The position numbers and the translations under genes are program-made. Shown here in pieces: positions 9,653 to 17,712 of a stretch of 64,000 bases of DNA. Source of the DNA: Microbispora catharanthi (GTDB taxonomy: Bacteria; Actinomycetota; Actinomycetes; Streptosporangiales; Streptosporangiaceae); the NCBI RefSeq assembly GCF_006334915.2, contig NZ_VDMA02000006.1, forward strand, positions 186,001 through 250,000, read 5' to 3'. The notes under the pieces were generated by a model. It did not search any database, had not been told where the DNA came from, and saw only the letters and a program-made list of their open reading frames with translations. Each line of letters begins with the position of its first letter. The stretch's first letter is position 1.

Positions 9653-9663
9653 GAAACTTTTTC
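9653..9663. promoter_or_regulatory. Candidate ROK operator next to the -35 box
   Basis: CAGAAACTTTTTC (9651-9663) abuts the -35 hexamer at 9664. Its near-identical reverse complement occurs at 17701-17712 upstream of the ROK regulator gene, and related copies lie at 9506-9514, 9633-9641 and 9482-9495. A bound repressor here would block RNA polymerase. The link to the ROK protein is inference from the shared motif and gene neighbourhood. Confidence 0.4.
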
Positions 9664-9693
9664 TTGTCAGTGACGAAAGATCCCTCTTACTAT
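9664..9693 (+). promoter_or_regulatory. Promoter of the Ebo-like operon
   Basis: TTGTCA (9664-9669) and TACTAT (9688-9693) are separated by 18 bases, close to the housekeeping sigma consensus. The predicted transcription start near 9700 would leave a leader of about 44 bases before the GTG at 9744, which has a GGGAGAG ribosome-binding site at 9732-9738. Confidence 0.6.
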
Positions 9694-9743
9694 CCGAATG
9701 TTCCGGGGTCATCCTTCATACCCGAGTTGACGGGAGAGTTACA

Positions 9744-10886
9744 GTGCCCATCGGTGTCTGGCTGGTCGGCGCCCGCGGGTCCGTCGCGACCACGGCGGTG
9801 GTCGGGGCGGCAGCGGTTCGCGCGGGAGCGGCCCCGCCCACCGGCTGTGTCATCGAGGCCGCGGACTTCCCCAGGGACTTCACCCCCCTGGGCGACCTGG
9901 TGTTCGGCGGTCACGACGTGGTCGCCACACCGCTGCGCAAGAGGGCCGAACTGCTCGCCCAGGCGGGCGTGCTCCCTCCCGTCCTGGCGACCCTGCTCGC
10001 CGCTGACCTCGACGCCGCCGAGGCCGAGATCAGGCACGGCTACGTCCCCGGCGAGGAGAGCCAGGCGCAGGCCGCGCGGCGCCTGGCCGGCGACATCGCG
10101 GACTTCCGGGAGCGGCACGGCCTGTCCCGCGTCGTCGTGGTGGACGTGTCGTCGACCGAGCCCCCCGCCGAGGTGCCGTACGCCACGCTCGCCGACCTGG
10201 AGGAGGCGCTCGCGTCCGGCCGGGACGCGCTGCCCGCCAGCTCCCTGTACGCCTACGCGGCCTTCACGGCAGGATGTGGCTACGTCGCGTTCACCCCCTC
10301 AGCGGGCCCGACGCCGCCCGCACTGGACGAGCTGGCCCGGCGGGGCGGCCTGCCGTACGCGGGACGCGACGGCAAGACCGGGGAGACGCTGGTCAAGAGC
10401 GCGCTCGCGCCGATGTTCGCCGGCCGCGCGCTGCGGGTCCGCTCGTGGTCCGGGCTCAACCTCCTCGGCGGCGGCGACGGCGCCACACTGGCCGACCCGG
10501 CGGCCCGGGAGAGCAAGTCGGCGAGCAAGGCGCGGGCCGTCCCCGCGATCGTGGGCGAGGACGTCGAGGGCCTGACGCACATCGACTACGTGGCCGACCT
10601 CGGTGAGTGGAAGACCGCCTGGGACCACATCACGTTCGAAGGATTCCTCGGCGTCCGGATGACCATGCAGTTCACCTGGCAGGGCTGCGACTCGGCGCTC
10701 GCCGCCCCGCTCGTCCTCGACCTCGTCCGGCTCGTCGCGCGGGCCCACGAGGCCGGGCACAGCGGCGTGTTGCCCGAGCTCGGCTACTTCTTCAAGGACC
10801 CGCTGGGCGGCGCGGGGCACGACCTGCCCACCCAGTACGCCCGCCTGGTGGCGTTCGCGCAGGCCCTGTCGGAGGGGCGGCCGTGA
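9744..10886 (+). CDS. Inositol-3-phosphate synthase family protein
   Basis: A 380-residue member of the myo-inositol-phosphate synthase family, which oxidises, cyclises and reduces glucose 6-phosphate to inositol 3-phosphate using NAD. The Rossmann motif VGARGSVATTA is at the N terminus; the catalytic half shows DGKTGETLVKSALAPMF, the SWSGLNLLGGGDG stretch that corresponds to the family's SxNxLGNxDG-type segment, and KARAVPAI. Divergence from the housekeeping enzyme allows a different sugar phosphate. It is first in the seven-gene operon, where cyanobacterial Ebo clusters carry a dehydroquinate-synthase-like cyclase (EboD). Its TGA overlaps the GTG of eboC. The GTG start has a well-placed ribosome-binding site. 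Confidence 0.88.
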   Translation: MPIGVWLVGARGSVATTAVVGAAAVRAGAAPPTGCVIEAADFPRDFTPLGDLVFGGHDVVATPLRKRAELLAQAGVLPPVLATLLAADLDAAEAEIRHGYVPGEESQAQAARRLAGDIADFRERHGLSRVVVVDVSSTEPPAEVPYATLADLEEALASGRDALPASSLYAYAAFTAGCGYVAFTPSAGPTPPALDELARRGGLPYAGRDGKTGETLVKSALAPMFAGRALRVRSWSGLNLLGGGDGATLADPAARESKSASKARAVPAIVGEDVEGLTHIDYVADLGEWKTAWDHITFEGFLGVRMTMQFTWQGCDSALAAPLVLDLVRLVARAHEAGHSGVLPELGYFFKDPLGGAGHDLPTQYARLVAFAQALSEGRP

Positions 10887-11728
10887 GGGCCTGGCTGGAG
10901 CTGGTCCGCGCGCCCGCCGCGCTGTCGGTTCCCGGAGACACGCTCGCCGGCGCGGCGGCGGCCGGGCGATCGGCCCGGCCCGGCCTCGCCGCCGCGTCGG
11001 TGCTGCTCTACTGGGGCGGAATGGCGCTCAACGACTGGTCCGACCGGAAGATCGACGCGAAGGAGCGGCCGGAACGGCCCATCCCCTCCGGCCGGATCAG
11101 CCCGGAAGGGGCGCTCGGCCTCGCCGCCGCGCTGACCGGCGCCGGGGTGGCCACCGCCGCGGTCTTCGGCGGACGTCGCGGGCTCGCGCTCGCGGGCCTG
11201 CTCGCCGGCGCCGCCTGGGCCTACGACCTGCGCCTCAAGCACACGGCCGCGGGCCCGGCCGCGATGGCGGCCTGCCGCGTGCTCGACGTCCTGCTCGGGG
11301 CGGGCCCGCACACGCGGGCGGCCGCCCCCATGGCGCTGGCCGTCGGCGCCCACACCTACGGGATCACCCTGCTCGGCCGCGCCGAGGTGGACGGCGCCAC
11401 CCCCGCGACCGTCACCCAGGCGCTGGCCGCGACCGGCGCGTCCGCGGCGCTGGCCGCCGTCGCCTGCCGCGGCGGCGAAACCACCGGGCGGCTGGGCGCC
11501 GCCGCGATGATCGCCGGCTACCTCGCCACCGCCGGAAGGGCGCAGGCGGCGTTGCGCGCCGACCCCGATCCCGAGCAGGTGCGGCAGGCGGTGCGGATGA
11601 GCATCCTCGGCCTGATCCCGCTGCAGGCGGCCGCGGTGGCCGGGCGGGGCAGGTTCGCCCAGGCGGCGGCGCTGCTGGCGGCGCTGCCGGCCGGCCGGTG
11701 GCTGTCGGCGAAGGTGGCCACGTCGTGA
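10883..11728 (+). CDS. eboC: UbiA-type prenyltransferase, EboC/SCO3242 family
   Basis: A 281-residue polytopic membrane protein of the UbiA superfamily, which moves prenyl groups from a diphosphate donor to an acceptor inside the membrane. The first metal-binding motif is clear: NDWSDRKIDAKERPERPIPSG, of the NDxxDxxxD type, near residue 50; the second is degenerate, at YDLRLKHT. About eight hydrophobic segments are present. It matches the family that includes S. coelicolor SCO3242 and cyanobacterial EboC. The GTG overlaps the stop of the upstream synthase (GTGA), implying translational coupling, so the synthase product or a derivative is a natural acceptor candidate. Acceptor and donor are unknown. 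Confidence 0.87.
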   Translation: MRAWLELVRAPAALSVPGDTLAGAAAAGRSARPGLAAASVLLYWGGMALNDWSDRKIDAKERPERPIPSGRISPEGALGLAAALTGAGVATAAVFGGRRGLALAGLLAGAAWAYDLRLKHTAAGPAAMAACRVLDVLLGAGPHTRAAAPMALAVGAHTYGITLLGRAEVDGATPATVTQALAATGASAALAAVACRGGETTGRLGAAAMIAGYLATAGRAQAALRADPDPEQVRQAVRMSILGLIPLQAAAVAGRGRFAQAAALLAALPAGRWLSAKVATS

Positions 11729-12576
11729 GCGTGCCTATGAACTGGGCCTACTGCACCAACGGCTTCCGCGATCACCCGCTCGACCAGACGCTGGAGGTGC
11801 TCGCCGACCTCGGCTACACGGGCGCCGCGGTCACGCTCGACCACGGGCATCTCATGCCCGGCGCGTCCCCGGCGGAGGTCGGGCGCATCGCGGCGCTCGC
11901 CGGGCGGCTCGGCCTGGCCCTCGCCGTGGAGACGGGCGGCAGGTACACGCTCGACCCCCGGCGCAAGCACTTCCCGACCCTGCTGCACGACGAGGCCGAG
12001 GCGCGGGTGCGCTTCCTGTGCCGGGCCATGCGGATCGCGGCCGACCTCGGCGCCCCCGTGGTGCACCTGTGGAGCGGCATCCGGCCGCCCGAGGTGCCCG
12101 AGGGCGAGGCGTGGGACCGGCTCGTACGCCACTGCGAGCGTCTGCTCTCCGAAGCGGACGAGGTGGGCGTCACGCTCGGGTTCGAGCCCGAGCCGGGCAT
12201 GCTCGTGGCAGACCTCGCCGGATACGAACGGCTGCGCGACCTGCTCGGCGGGCATCCGGGGTTCGGCCTCACCCTCGACATCGGGCACTGCCGCTGCCTG
12301 GAGCCGTACGACGTGCCCGAGTGCGTCGAGCGGGCGAAGCCCTATCTCGTCCACGTGCAGATCGAGGACATGCGGCGGGGCGTCCACGAGCATCTCGAGT
12401 TCGGCGAGGGCGAGATCGACTTCCCGCCCGTGCTCGCCGCCCTCGACGGCTTCGGCGGGCTGGTCGCCGTCGAACTGGCCAGGCACAGCCACGCGGCGCC
12501 CGAGGTGGCGAGAAGGTCGATCGAATTCCTGAGGAGGGCACATGACCTGGCTGGCGCGGGCCGTAGCCGACGTTGA
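11725..12576 (+). CDS. Sugar phosphate isomerase/epimerase, Ebo-operon TIM barrel
   Basis: A 283-residue xylose isomerase-like TIM barrel. Metal-site segments are visible: GAAVTLDHGH, VEPEPGM-type GFEPEPGMLV, LTLDIGHCRC, LVHVQIEDM and the late VAVELARHSH, so a divalent metal-dependent isomerisation or epimerisation of a sugar or cyclitol is likely. The GTG at 11725 overlaps the eboC stop and has AAGGTGG upstream at the right distance; later in-frame starts at 11731 and 11737 are possible. The 3' end overlaps eboA by 35 bases. It resembles the isomerase encoded beside SCO3242 in S. coelicolor. It is distinct from EboE, a second TIM barrel in the same operon. Confidence 0.85.
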   Translation: MSVPMNWAYCTNGFRDHPLDQTLEVLADLGYTGAAVTLDHGHLMPGASPAEVGRIAALAGRLGLALAVETGGRYTLDPRRKHFPTLLHDEAEARVRFLCRAMRIAADLGAPVVHLWSGIRPPEVPEGEAWDRLVRHCERLLSEADEVGVTLGFEPEPGMLVADLAGYERLRDLLGGHPGFGLTLDIGHCRCLEPYDVPECVERAKPYLVHVQIEDMRRGVHEHLEFGEGEIDFPPVLAALDGFGGLVAVELARHSHAAPEVARRSIEFLRRAHDLAGAGRSRR

Positions 12577-13045
12577 GCGCGACCCGGAGACCGTCTACGC
12601 GCTGTTCCCACGGGCCGCGCGGGAGGGCGGCCCCGGCGCCCGCGCCGAGCTGCTCGGCGCGCTGGCGAAGGCCCTGCCCGACCCGGCGGCGGCCGTCATG
12701 AAGCTCTACTGGCAGGGCGACGCGGGGGAGCGGCTGGAGATCCTGGAGTCGCTTCCGCAGCTCGACCTCGGTCCGGCCGCTCTCCCGCTCGTCCACGACG
12801 CGCTGCGGACCAACGACACCCGGCTGGTCGCCGCCGCGCTCGGCCCGTACGGCTCGGCCTGGCTTGACGACCACGCCTTCCGGCAGGGCGTGCTCAAGTG
12901 CGTCTTCATGTCCGTCCCGCTCGCGTCGGTCGAAGGCCTCGGCCGGCGGTTCGACGAGGAGTTGCGGCGCATGCTCGCCGACTTCGCCGCGGAGCGCCGC
13001 GCGGCCGGGCGTCCCGTTCCCCCCGACGTTCTCGAGAGGCTCTGA
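12542..13045 (+). CDS. eboA: EboA domain protein
   Basis: A small (167-residue), all-helical soluble protein of the EboA family. The diagnostic stretch is ALGPYGSAWLDDHAF followed by RQGVLKCVFMSVPLASV. The molecular role of EboA is unknown; in cyanobacteria the ebo genes are needed to move a scytonemin precursor to the periplasm. The ATG lies inside the end of the isomerase gene and is preceded by GAGGAGG-like sequence (GAGGAGGGCAC), so the genes are translationally coupled. The helical-repeat character suggests a scaffold role, which is inference. Confidence 0.85.
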   Translation: MTWLARAVADVERDPETVYALFPRAAREGGPGARAELLGALAKALPDPAAAVMKLYWQGDAGERLEILESLPQLDLGPAALPLVHDALRTNDTRLVAAALGPYGSAWLDDHAFRQGVLKCVFMSVPLASVEGLGRRFDEELRRMLADFAAERRAAGRPVPPDVLERL

Positions 13046-13050
13046 TTCCG

Positions 13051-13893
13051 ATGAGGATCTTCGACCCCCACGTCCACATGACGTCCCGCACGACGGACGA
13101 CTACGAGCGCATGTACGCCGCCGGGGTCCGGGCCGTCGTGGAGCCCGCCTTCTGGCTCGGCCAGCCGCGCACGAACGTCGGCAGCTTCCTCGACTACTTC
13201 GACGCGCTGCTGGGCTGGGAGCCCTACCGCGCCGCGCAGTACGGCATCCGCCACCACTGCACGCTCGCCCTCAACCCCAAGGAGGCCAACGACCCGCGCT
13301 GCGCCGGCGTGCTGGACGAGCTGCCCCGCTACCTGCTGAAGGACTCCGTGGTGGCGGTCGGCGAGGTGGGCTACGACTCGGTGACGCCGGAGGAGGACCG
13401 CGTCTTCGAGGCCCAGCTCGCGCTGGCCGAGGAGCACGGCCTGCCGGTGCTCGTGCACACGCCGCACCGCGACAAGGCGGCCGGCACCCGGCGCACGCTC
13501 GACGTGGTCAAGGGCATGGACCCCGGCGTGGTGCTGGTCGACCACCTCAACGAGCTGACCGTCGGCATGGTCCGCGACGCCGGGTGCTGGGCGGGCTTCT
13601 CGATCTACCCCGACACCAAGATGGACCCGGACCGGATGGTGGCGATCCTCAAGGAGTACGGCACCGAGCGGATGATCGTGAACTCCGCCGCCGACTGGGG
13701 ACGCAGCGACGTGCTGAAGACCCGCGAGGTCGGCGAGGCCATGCTGGCCGCCGGGTTCACCGACGAGGACGTCGACCGGGTGCTGTGGCAGAACCCGGTC
13801 GCCTTCTACGGCCAGAGCGGGCGCCTGCACCTGGACGACGTCGAGTCCGGCGGCGACTACGAGGGCAACACGATCCTGCGCGGGACCCGCTGA
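13051..13893 (+). CDS. eboB: TatD-like metal-dependent hydrolase (EboB)
   Basis: A 280-residue amidohydrolase-fold protein of the TatD type. Metal ligands can be read in order: FDPHVHM (H-x-H), GEVGYDS (Glu), LVHTPHR (His), VDHLNE (His) and SAADWG (Asp). This complete set predicts an active two-metal hydrolase. In cyanobacterial ebo clusters the corresponding protein is EboB; its substrate is not known. The ATG follows the eboA stop by five bases, and the gene is followed two bases later by eboE. Confidence 0.85.
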   Translation: MRIFDPHVHMTSRTTDDYERMYAAGVRAVVEPAFWLGQPRTNVGSFLDYFDALLGWEPYRAAQYGIRHHCTLALNPKEANDPRCAGVLDELPRYLLKDSVVAVGEVGYDSVTPEEDRVFEAQLALAEEHGLPVLVHTPHRDKAAGTRRTLDVVKGMDPGVVLVDHLNELTVGMVRDAGCWAGFSIYPDTKMDPDRMVAILKEYGTERMIVNSAADWGRSDVLKTREVGEAMLAAGFTDEDVDRVLWQNPVAFYGQSGRLHLDDVESGGDYEGNTILRGTR

Positions 13894-13895
13894 CC

Positions 13896-15017
13896 ATGCG
13901 CCTGCTGCATCCCTCCGGCTCCGTCGTCCACCTGGCCTACTGCACCAACGTCCACCCCGCCGAGGACCTCGCCGGGATCCACGAGCAGCTGTCCGGCGTC
14001 GCCGCCCGGGTGCGGGCGCTGACCGGCGCCCCGGTGCTCGGCCTCGGGCTGTGGCTGTCGTCCGGCGCGGCGCGGGCGCTGCGGGCCGACCCCGGCGAAC
14101 TGGCGCGGCTGCGCGCCCGGCTGGACGAGCTGGGCCTGGAGGTCGTCACCCTCAACGGCTTCCCCTACCAGGGCTTCCACGACCAGGTCGTGAAACTCCG
14201 GGTGTACCGGCCCGACTGGGCGGAGCCGCAGCGGCTCGCCTACACCCTCGACCTGGCCGAGATCCTCACCGCGCTGCTGCCGGACGACGTGACCGAGGGC
14301 TCGATCTCGACCCTGCCCCTCGCCTGGCGCACCGGCTGGACGCCGGACAAGGCCGCGGCCGTCGCCGCCAACCTGGACGCGCTCACCCGGGGCCTGCGGG
14401 CGCTGGCGGAGCGCACCGGCAAGACGATCCGCGTCGGGTTCGAGCCCGAGCCGGGCTGCATCGTGGAGACCACCCCTCAGGCGGTCGAGCTGCTGGCAGG
14501 CACGGACCCCGCGCACCTCGGCGTCTGCCTGGACGCCTGCCACCTCGCCGTCGGATTCGAAGAGGCCGCCGACGCGGCCGGCCTGGGGCTGCCGATCGTC
14601 AAGCTCCAGGTCTCGTCCGCCGTCGAGGCGCCGCCGGGCGGCCAGCGGGCCCTGGCGGCGTACGAGGAGGAGCGGTATCTCCACCAGACGCGCTGCGCGG
14701 CCGGATACGCCGACGACCTGCCGGAGGCGCTGGCCGGCGGGCTCCCGGCGGACCTGCCGTGGCGCACGCACTTCCACATGCCGCTGCACGCCGCGCCCCC
14801 GCCCCCGCTCACCACGACCACTCCATACCTGGAGGAGCTGCTCGGGCGGCTCATGACCCCGGACGAGGGCCTCACCGCGCCCCTCACCCGGCACCTCGAG
14901 GTCGAGACCTACACCTGGAGCGTGCTGCCCGGCCCGGTGGACGTCGCCGAGGGCATCGCGGCCGAGCTGGACTGGACCCGGCGGCGGCTCGCCGCCCTCG
15001 GACTTAAGGAGATCTGA
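13896..15017 (+). CDS. eboE: Metabolite traffic protein EboE
   Basis: A 373-residue TIM-barrel protein of the EboE family. It begins like other EboE proteins with a VVHLAYCTNVHPAEDL segment and carries barrel motifs VVTLNGFPYQGFH, RVGFEPEPGCIVE, GVCLDACHLAVGFE and HFHMPLH, which supply acidic and histidine metal ligands as in xylose isomerase-like enzymes. EboE is required for metabolite export in cyanobacterial ebo systems, but its reaction is unknown. The long stretch before the ATG at 13896 is out of phase with the upstream gene and is rejected. Its TGA shares one base with the ATG of the next gene (TGATG). Confidence 0.86.
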   Translation: MRLLHPSGSVVHLAYCTNVHPAEDLAGIHEQLSGVAARVRALTGAPVLGLGLWLSSGAARALRADPGELARLRARLDELGLEVVTLNGFPYQGFHDQVVKLRVYRPDWAEPQRLAYTLDLAEILTALLPDDVTEGSISTLPLAWRTGWTPDKAAAVAANLDALTRGLRALAERTGKTIRVGFEPEPGCIVETTPQAVELLAGTDPAHLGVCLDACHLAVGFEEAADAAGLGLPIVKLQVSSAVEAPPGGQRALAAYEEERYLHQTRCAAGYADDLPEALAGGLPADLPWRTHFHMPLHAAPPPPLTTTTPYLEELLGRLMTPDEGLTAPLTRHLEVETYTWSVLPGPVDVAEGIAAELDWTRRRLAALGLKEI

Positions 15018-16342
15018 TGGCGCCCGTCGTCGTCGTGAACGTCGTCGGCCTGACCCCGCGCCTGCTGGCGCACATGCCGAACGTGTCCAAGGTCGGCACC
15101 GCCGCGTCGCTGCGGCCCGTGCTGCCCGCCGTGACCTGTTCCGTCCAGGCCACGCTGCTGACCGGATCGATGCCGCGCGACCACGGCATCGTCGGCAACG
15201 GCTGGTACTTCCGGGACCTGGGCGAGATCTTCCTGTGGCGGCAGCACAACCGGCTGATCCAGGGCGAGCAGCTGTGGGACGCGGTGCCCGGGATCCGGAC
15301 CGCCAACGTCTGCTGGTGGTACGCCATGGGCGGCTCCAGCGACTTCATCGTCACCCCGCGCCCGATCTACTACGCCGACGGGCGCAAGGAGCCCGACTGC
15401 TACACCAGGCCCCCGTCGCTGCACGACGACCTGGTCGCCGAGCTGGGCGAGTTCCCGCTGTTCACCTACTGGGGGCCGACGGCGAGCATAACCTCGTCCA
15501 AGTGGATCATCGCGGCCGCCCGCCGGATCCTCGCGAAGGAGCGGCCCGACCTGCTCATGGTCTACATCCCGCACCTCGACTACGACCTGCAGCGCTTCGG
15601 GCCCGACGCGCCCCAGGCCGTCGCGGCGGCCCGGGAGGTCGACGCCGCGCTCGCGCCGCTGCTGCGGGAGGACGCCACCGTGGTCGTGCTGTCCGAGTAC
15701 GGCATCACCAACGCGTCCCGCCCCGTCGACGTCAACCGCGCGCTGCGCCGGGCCGGGCTGCTGGAGGTCTACACCCAGGACGGCATGGAGTATCTCGACC
15801 CCTGGGCCTCGCGGGCCTTCGCGGTGGCCGACCACCAGGTCGCCCACGTCTACGTGAACGACACCGCCGACCTGCCCCGCGTGCGGGACATCGTGGCCGA
15901 GTTGCCGGGCGTGGACGAGGTGCTGGGCCAGGAGGGCAAGGCGAAGTACGGCCTCGACCACGAGCGGGCCGGTGACCTCGTCGCCGTGGCGGAGCCGGAC
16001 GCGTGGTTCACCTACTACTACTGGCTGTCCGACGACCGGGCGCCCGACTTCGCGAAGCTCGTGGAGATCCACCGCAAGCCCGGATACGACCCGGCGGAGC
16101 TGTTCATGGACCCGAACGACCCGCTCGTGAAGCTGCGCGCCGGTACGGCGCTGGCCCGCAAGAAGCTGGGCATGCGCTACATGATGTCGGTGGTGCCGCT
16201 CGACCCGGAGCCGGTGCGCGGCAGCCACGGCCGCCTGCCCGACGCGGCGGCGGACGGGCCGGTGCTGCTCGGCCCCTTCGACAGGGACGCCTACGCCGCG
16301 ACCGAGGTCAAGGGCCTGCTCACGCAGCTACTGAAGCGCTGA
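15017..16342 (+). CDS. eboF: Alkaline phosphatase-superfamily protein (EboF)
   Basis: A 441-residue protein of the nucleotide pyrophosphatase/phosphodiesterase branch of the alkaline phosphatase superfamily, last gene of the Ebo-like operon. The nucleophile segment is present (LPAVTCSVQATLLTG, Thr in AVTC), followed by MPRDHGIVGNGWYFRD. Several usual metal-ligand positions are changed: VVVNVVGL where the family has an Asp-Gly, HLDYDLQRFG with Gln where His is expected, and SEYG in place of SDHG. The Ebo branch may therefore use a different metal site or have lost hydrolase activity. No signal peptide is seen. The gene ends at a bidirectional hairpin facing the ROK gene. Confidence 0.82.
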   Translation: MAPVVVVNVVGLTPRLLAHMPNVSKVGTAASLRPVLPAVTCSVQATLLTGSMPRDHGIVGNGWYFRDLGEIFLWRQHNRLIQGEQLWDAVPGIRTANVCWWYAMGGSSDFIVTPRPIYYADGRKEPDCYTRPPSLHDDLVAELGEFPLFTYWGPTASITSSKWIIAAARRILAKERPDLLMVYIPHLDYDLQRFGPDAPQAVAAAREVDAALAPLLREDATVVVLSEYGITNASRPVDVNRALRRAGLLEVYTQDGMEYLDPWASRAFAVADHQVAHVYVNDTADLPRVRDIVAELPGVDEVLGQEGKAKYGLDHERAGDLVAVAEPDAWFTYYYWLSDDRAPDFAKLVEIHRKPGYDPAELFMDPNDPLVKLRAGTALARKKLGMRYMMSVVPLDPEPVRGSHGRLPDAAADGPVLLGPFDRDAYAATEVKGLLTQLLKR

Positions 16343-16352
16343 GCCTGTGAAG

Positions 16353-16384
16353 ACGGCCGCCGTCCCCTCGGGGGCGGCGGCCGT
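16353..16384. terminator. Bidirectional terminator between eboF and the ROK gene
   Basis: ACGGCCGCCG-T-CCCC (16353-16367) pairs with GGGGCGGCGGCCGT (16371-16384), a 14-bp stem with one bulged T and a very short loop. It lies between the convergent eboF stop (16342) and the ROK stop (16408). Confidence 0.7.
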
Positions 16385-16407
16385 TCCGCGTCCGGGAGGC
16401 CGCGTGC

Positions 16408-17595
16408 TCACTCGACGGAGAAGACGTGGTCGCTGATCAGCCGGGTCGCGCCGATGATCCCGGCCGTGTCGCCGAGCTCGGACAAGACGATGGGCAGGTT
16501 GCCGGTCGCCAGCGGCAGCGAGCGCTGGTAGACGACGCTGCGGATCTCCGCGAGCAGCGCGTGGCCCAGGCCGGCCACCCCGCCTCCGATGATCACCAGG
16601 CCGGGGTTGAAGAAGCTCACGAGCGAGGCCAGCACCATGCCCACGTGCCGGCCGCCCTCGCGGATCATCCGTACGGCGGCGGCGTCACCCGAGGCCGCCG
16701 CCGCGGCGACGTCCTCCGCCGTCAGCGTTTCCTCGTGCGCGAGCCGTTCCGCGAGAAAGGGGGACTCGCCCGCCTCCGCGGCGGCCTGGGCGTCGCGGGC
16801 CAGCGCCGCGCCCCCGAAGTACGCCTCCAGGCAGCCCGTGTTGCCGCACGTGCACAGCGGGCCGTCGTCGGACACCCGGATGTGGCCGATGTCACCGGCG
16901 CTGCCGGTGACCCCGCGGTAGATCTCGCCGTCGACGACGATGCCGCAGCCGACGCCGGTGCCGATCTTCACGAGCAGGAAGTCGCCGACGGCCCTGGCGA
17001 GGCCCGCGTGCAGCTCGCCGAGTGCCATGATGTTCACGTCGTTGTCCACGAGCACCGGGCAGCCGAACTCGCGGCTCAGCGTCTCCCGCACGGGGAAGCG
17101 GTCCCAGCCCGGCATGATCGGGGGCGAGACCGGTGTCCTGTCGAGGAAGCTCACCGGGCCGGGGACGCCGATCCCCACGCCGTGGATCTCGGTCGTCTCG
17201 CCGGTCCGCAGCTTGCCGACGAGATCGAGGGCCTGCTCCAGCACGGCCTCGGGGCCGTCCCGCACGTCCGCGGGCTTCGACAGATGGCCGAGCACCTCCA
17301 GCTCGCCGTTGGTCACCCCGACGTCGATGGATGTGGCGCCGATGTCGATGCCGACGAAACGCAGGTGCGAGGCGATCCGTACGATGCCCGACCGCCGGCC
17401 GCCCCGCGAGGCCGCGAGCCCGCCGGATTCGAGGAGGTTCAGCTTGGTCAGCCGGTCGAGTTCGAGTGCGAGCTTCGACGGTGACAGACGGGCCACCTCG
17501 CCGAGTTCGGCGCGTGAACGCGCGCCGTCCTGACGCAGGAGGCGCAGGATCCGCGCCTGGTGCGGGTTCTCGGGGCGAGCCGTCATTCGCTTCAC
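16408..17595 (-). CDS. ROK family transcriptional regulator
   Basis: A 395-residue sugar-responsive repressor-type protein. An N-terminal winged helix-turn-helix (about 10-70, SRAELGEVARLSPSKLALEL) precedes an ROK sugar-kinase-like domain with FVGIDIGATSID, IGTGVGCGIVVDGE and the zinc motif around GHI...CTCGNTGCLEAY. The VLVDNDVN segment keeps the kinase-type Asp. It most likely binds DNA and is released by a sugar or cyclitol ligand. The start is GTG at 17595; ATG at 17586 is an alternative. It converges on the Ebo-like operon, and a motif in its own upstream region matches one at the operon promoter, suggesting autoregulation and control of the operon and the exported sugar genes. Confidence 0.9.
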   Translation of the reverse strand: MKRMTARPENPHQARILRLLRQDGARSRAELGEVARLSPSKLALELDRLTKLNLLESGGLAASRGGRRSGIVRIASHLRFVGIDIGATSIDVGVTNGELEVLGHLSKPADVRDGPEAVLEQALDLVGKLRTGETTEIHGVGIGVPGPVSFLDRTPVSPPIMPGWDRFPVRETLSREFGCPVLVDNDVNIMALGELHAGLARAVGDFLLVKIGTGVGCGIVVDGEIYRGVTGSAGDIGHIRVSDDGPLCTCGNTGCLEAYFGGAALARDAQAAAEAGESPFLAERLAHEETLTAEDVAAAAASGDAAAVRMIREGGRHVGMVLASLVSFFNPGLVIIGGGVAGLGHALLAEIRSVVYQRSLPLATGNLPIVLSELGDTAGIIGATRLISDHVFSVE

Positions 17596-17700
17596 GCCGC
17601 TCTTCGGGTCGGGAATCGGGTGCGTGCCAGAAGTGACTCTACTTCTGCTCTGACTACAACAACTTTATTACAGCGAAGCCTTACTTTTTGCCCTGCAGGT

Positions 17701-17712
17701 GAAAAGTTTCTG
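17701..17712. promoter_or_regulatory. Candidate ROK autoregulatory operator
   Basis: GAAAAGTTTCTG is the reverse complement of CAGAAACTTTTC, one base shorter than CAGAAACTTTTTC at the Ebo-like operon promoter (9651-9663). It lies in an AT-rich segment (about 17640-17720) upstream of the minus-strand ROK gene. Function inferred from the match only. Confidence 0.35.

Larger units (their letters stand above)
9334..9743. other. Divergent regulatory region of the sugar and Ebo-like operons
   Basis: A 410-base spacer that is clearly more AT-rich than its surroundings at 9450-9535 and 9630-9720. It carries two copies of GAACTTTCT (9506-9514, 9633-9641), the related GAAACTTTTTC (9653-9663), an inverted-style GAAGAAGTTTTTCC (9482-9495) and a good promoter for the right-hand operon. 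I see no gene in it. The same kind of motif lies upstream of the ROK regulator gene 8 kb away. Confidence 0.55.
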
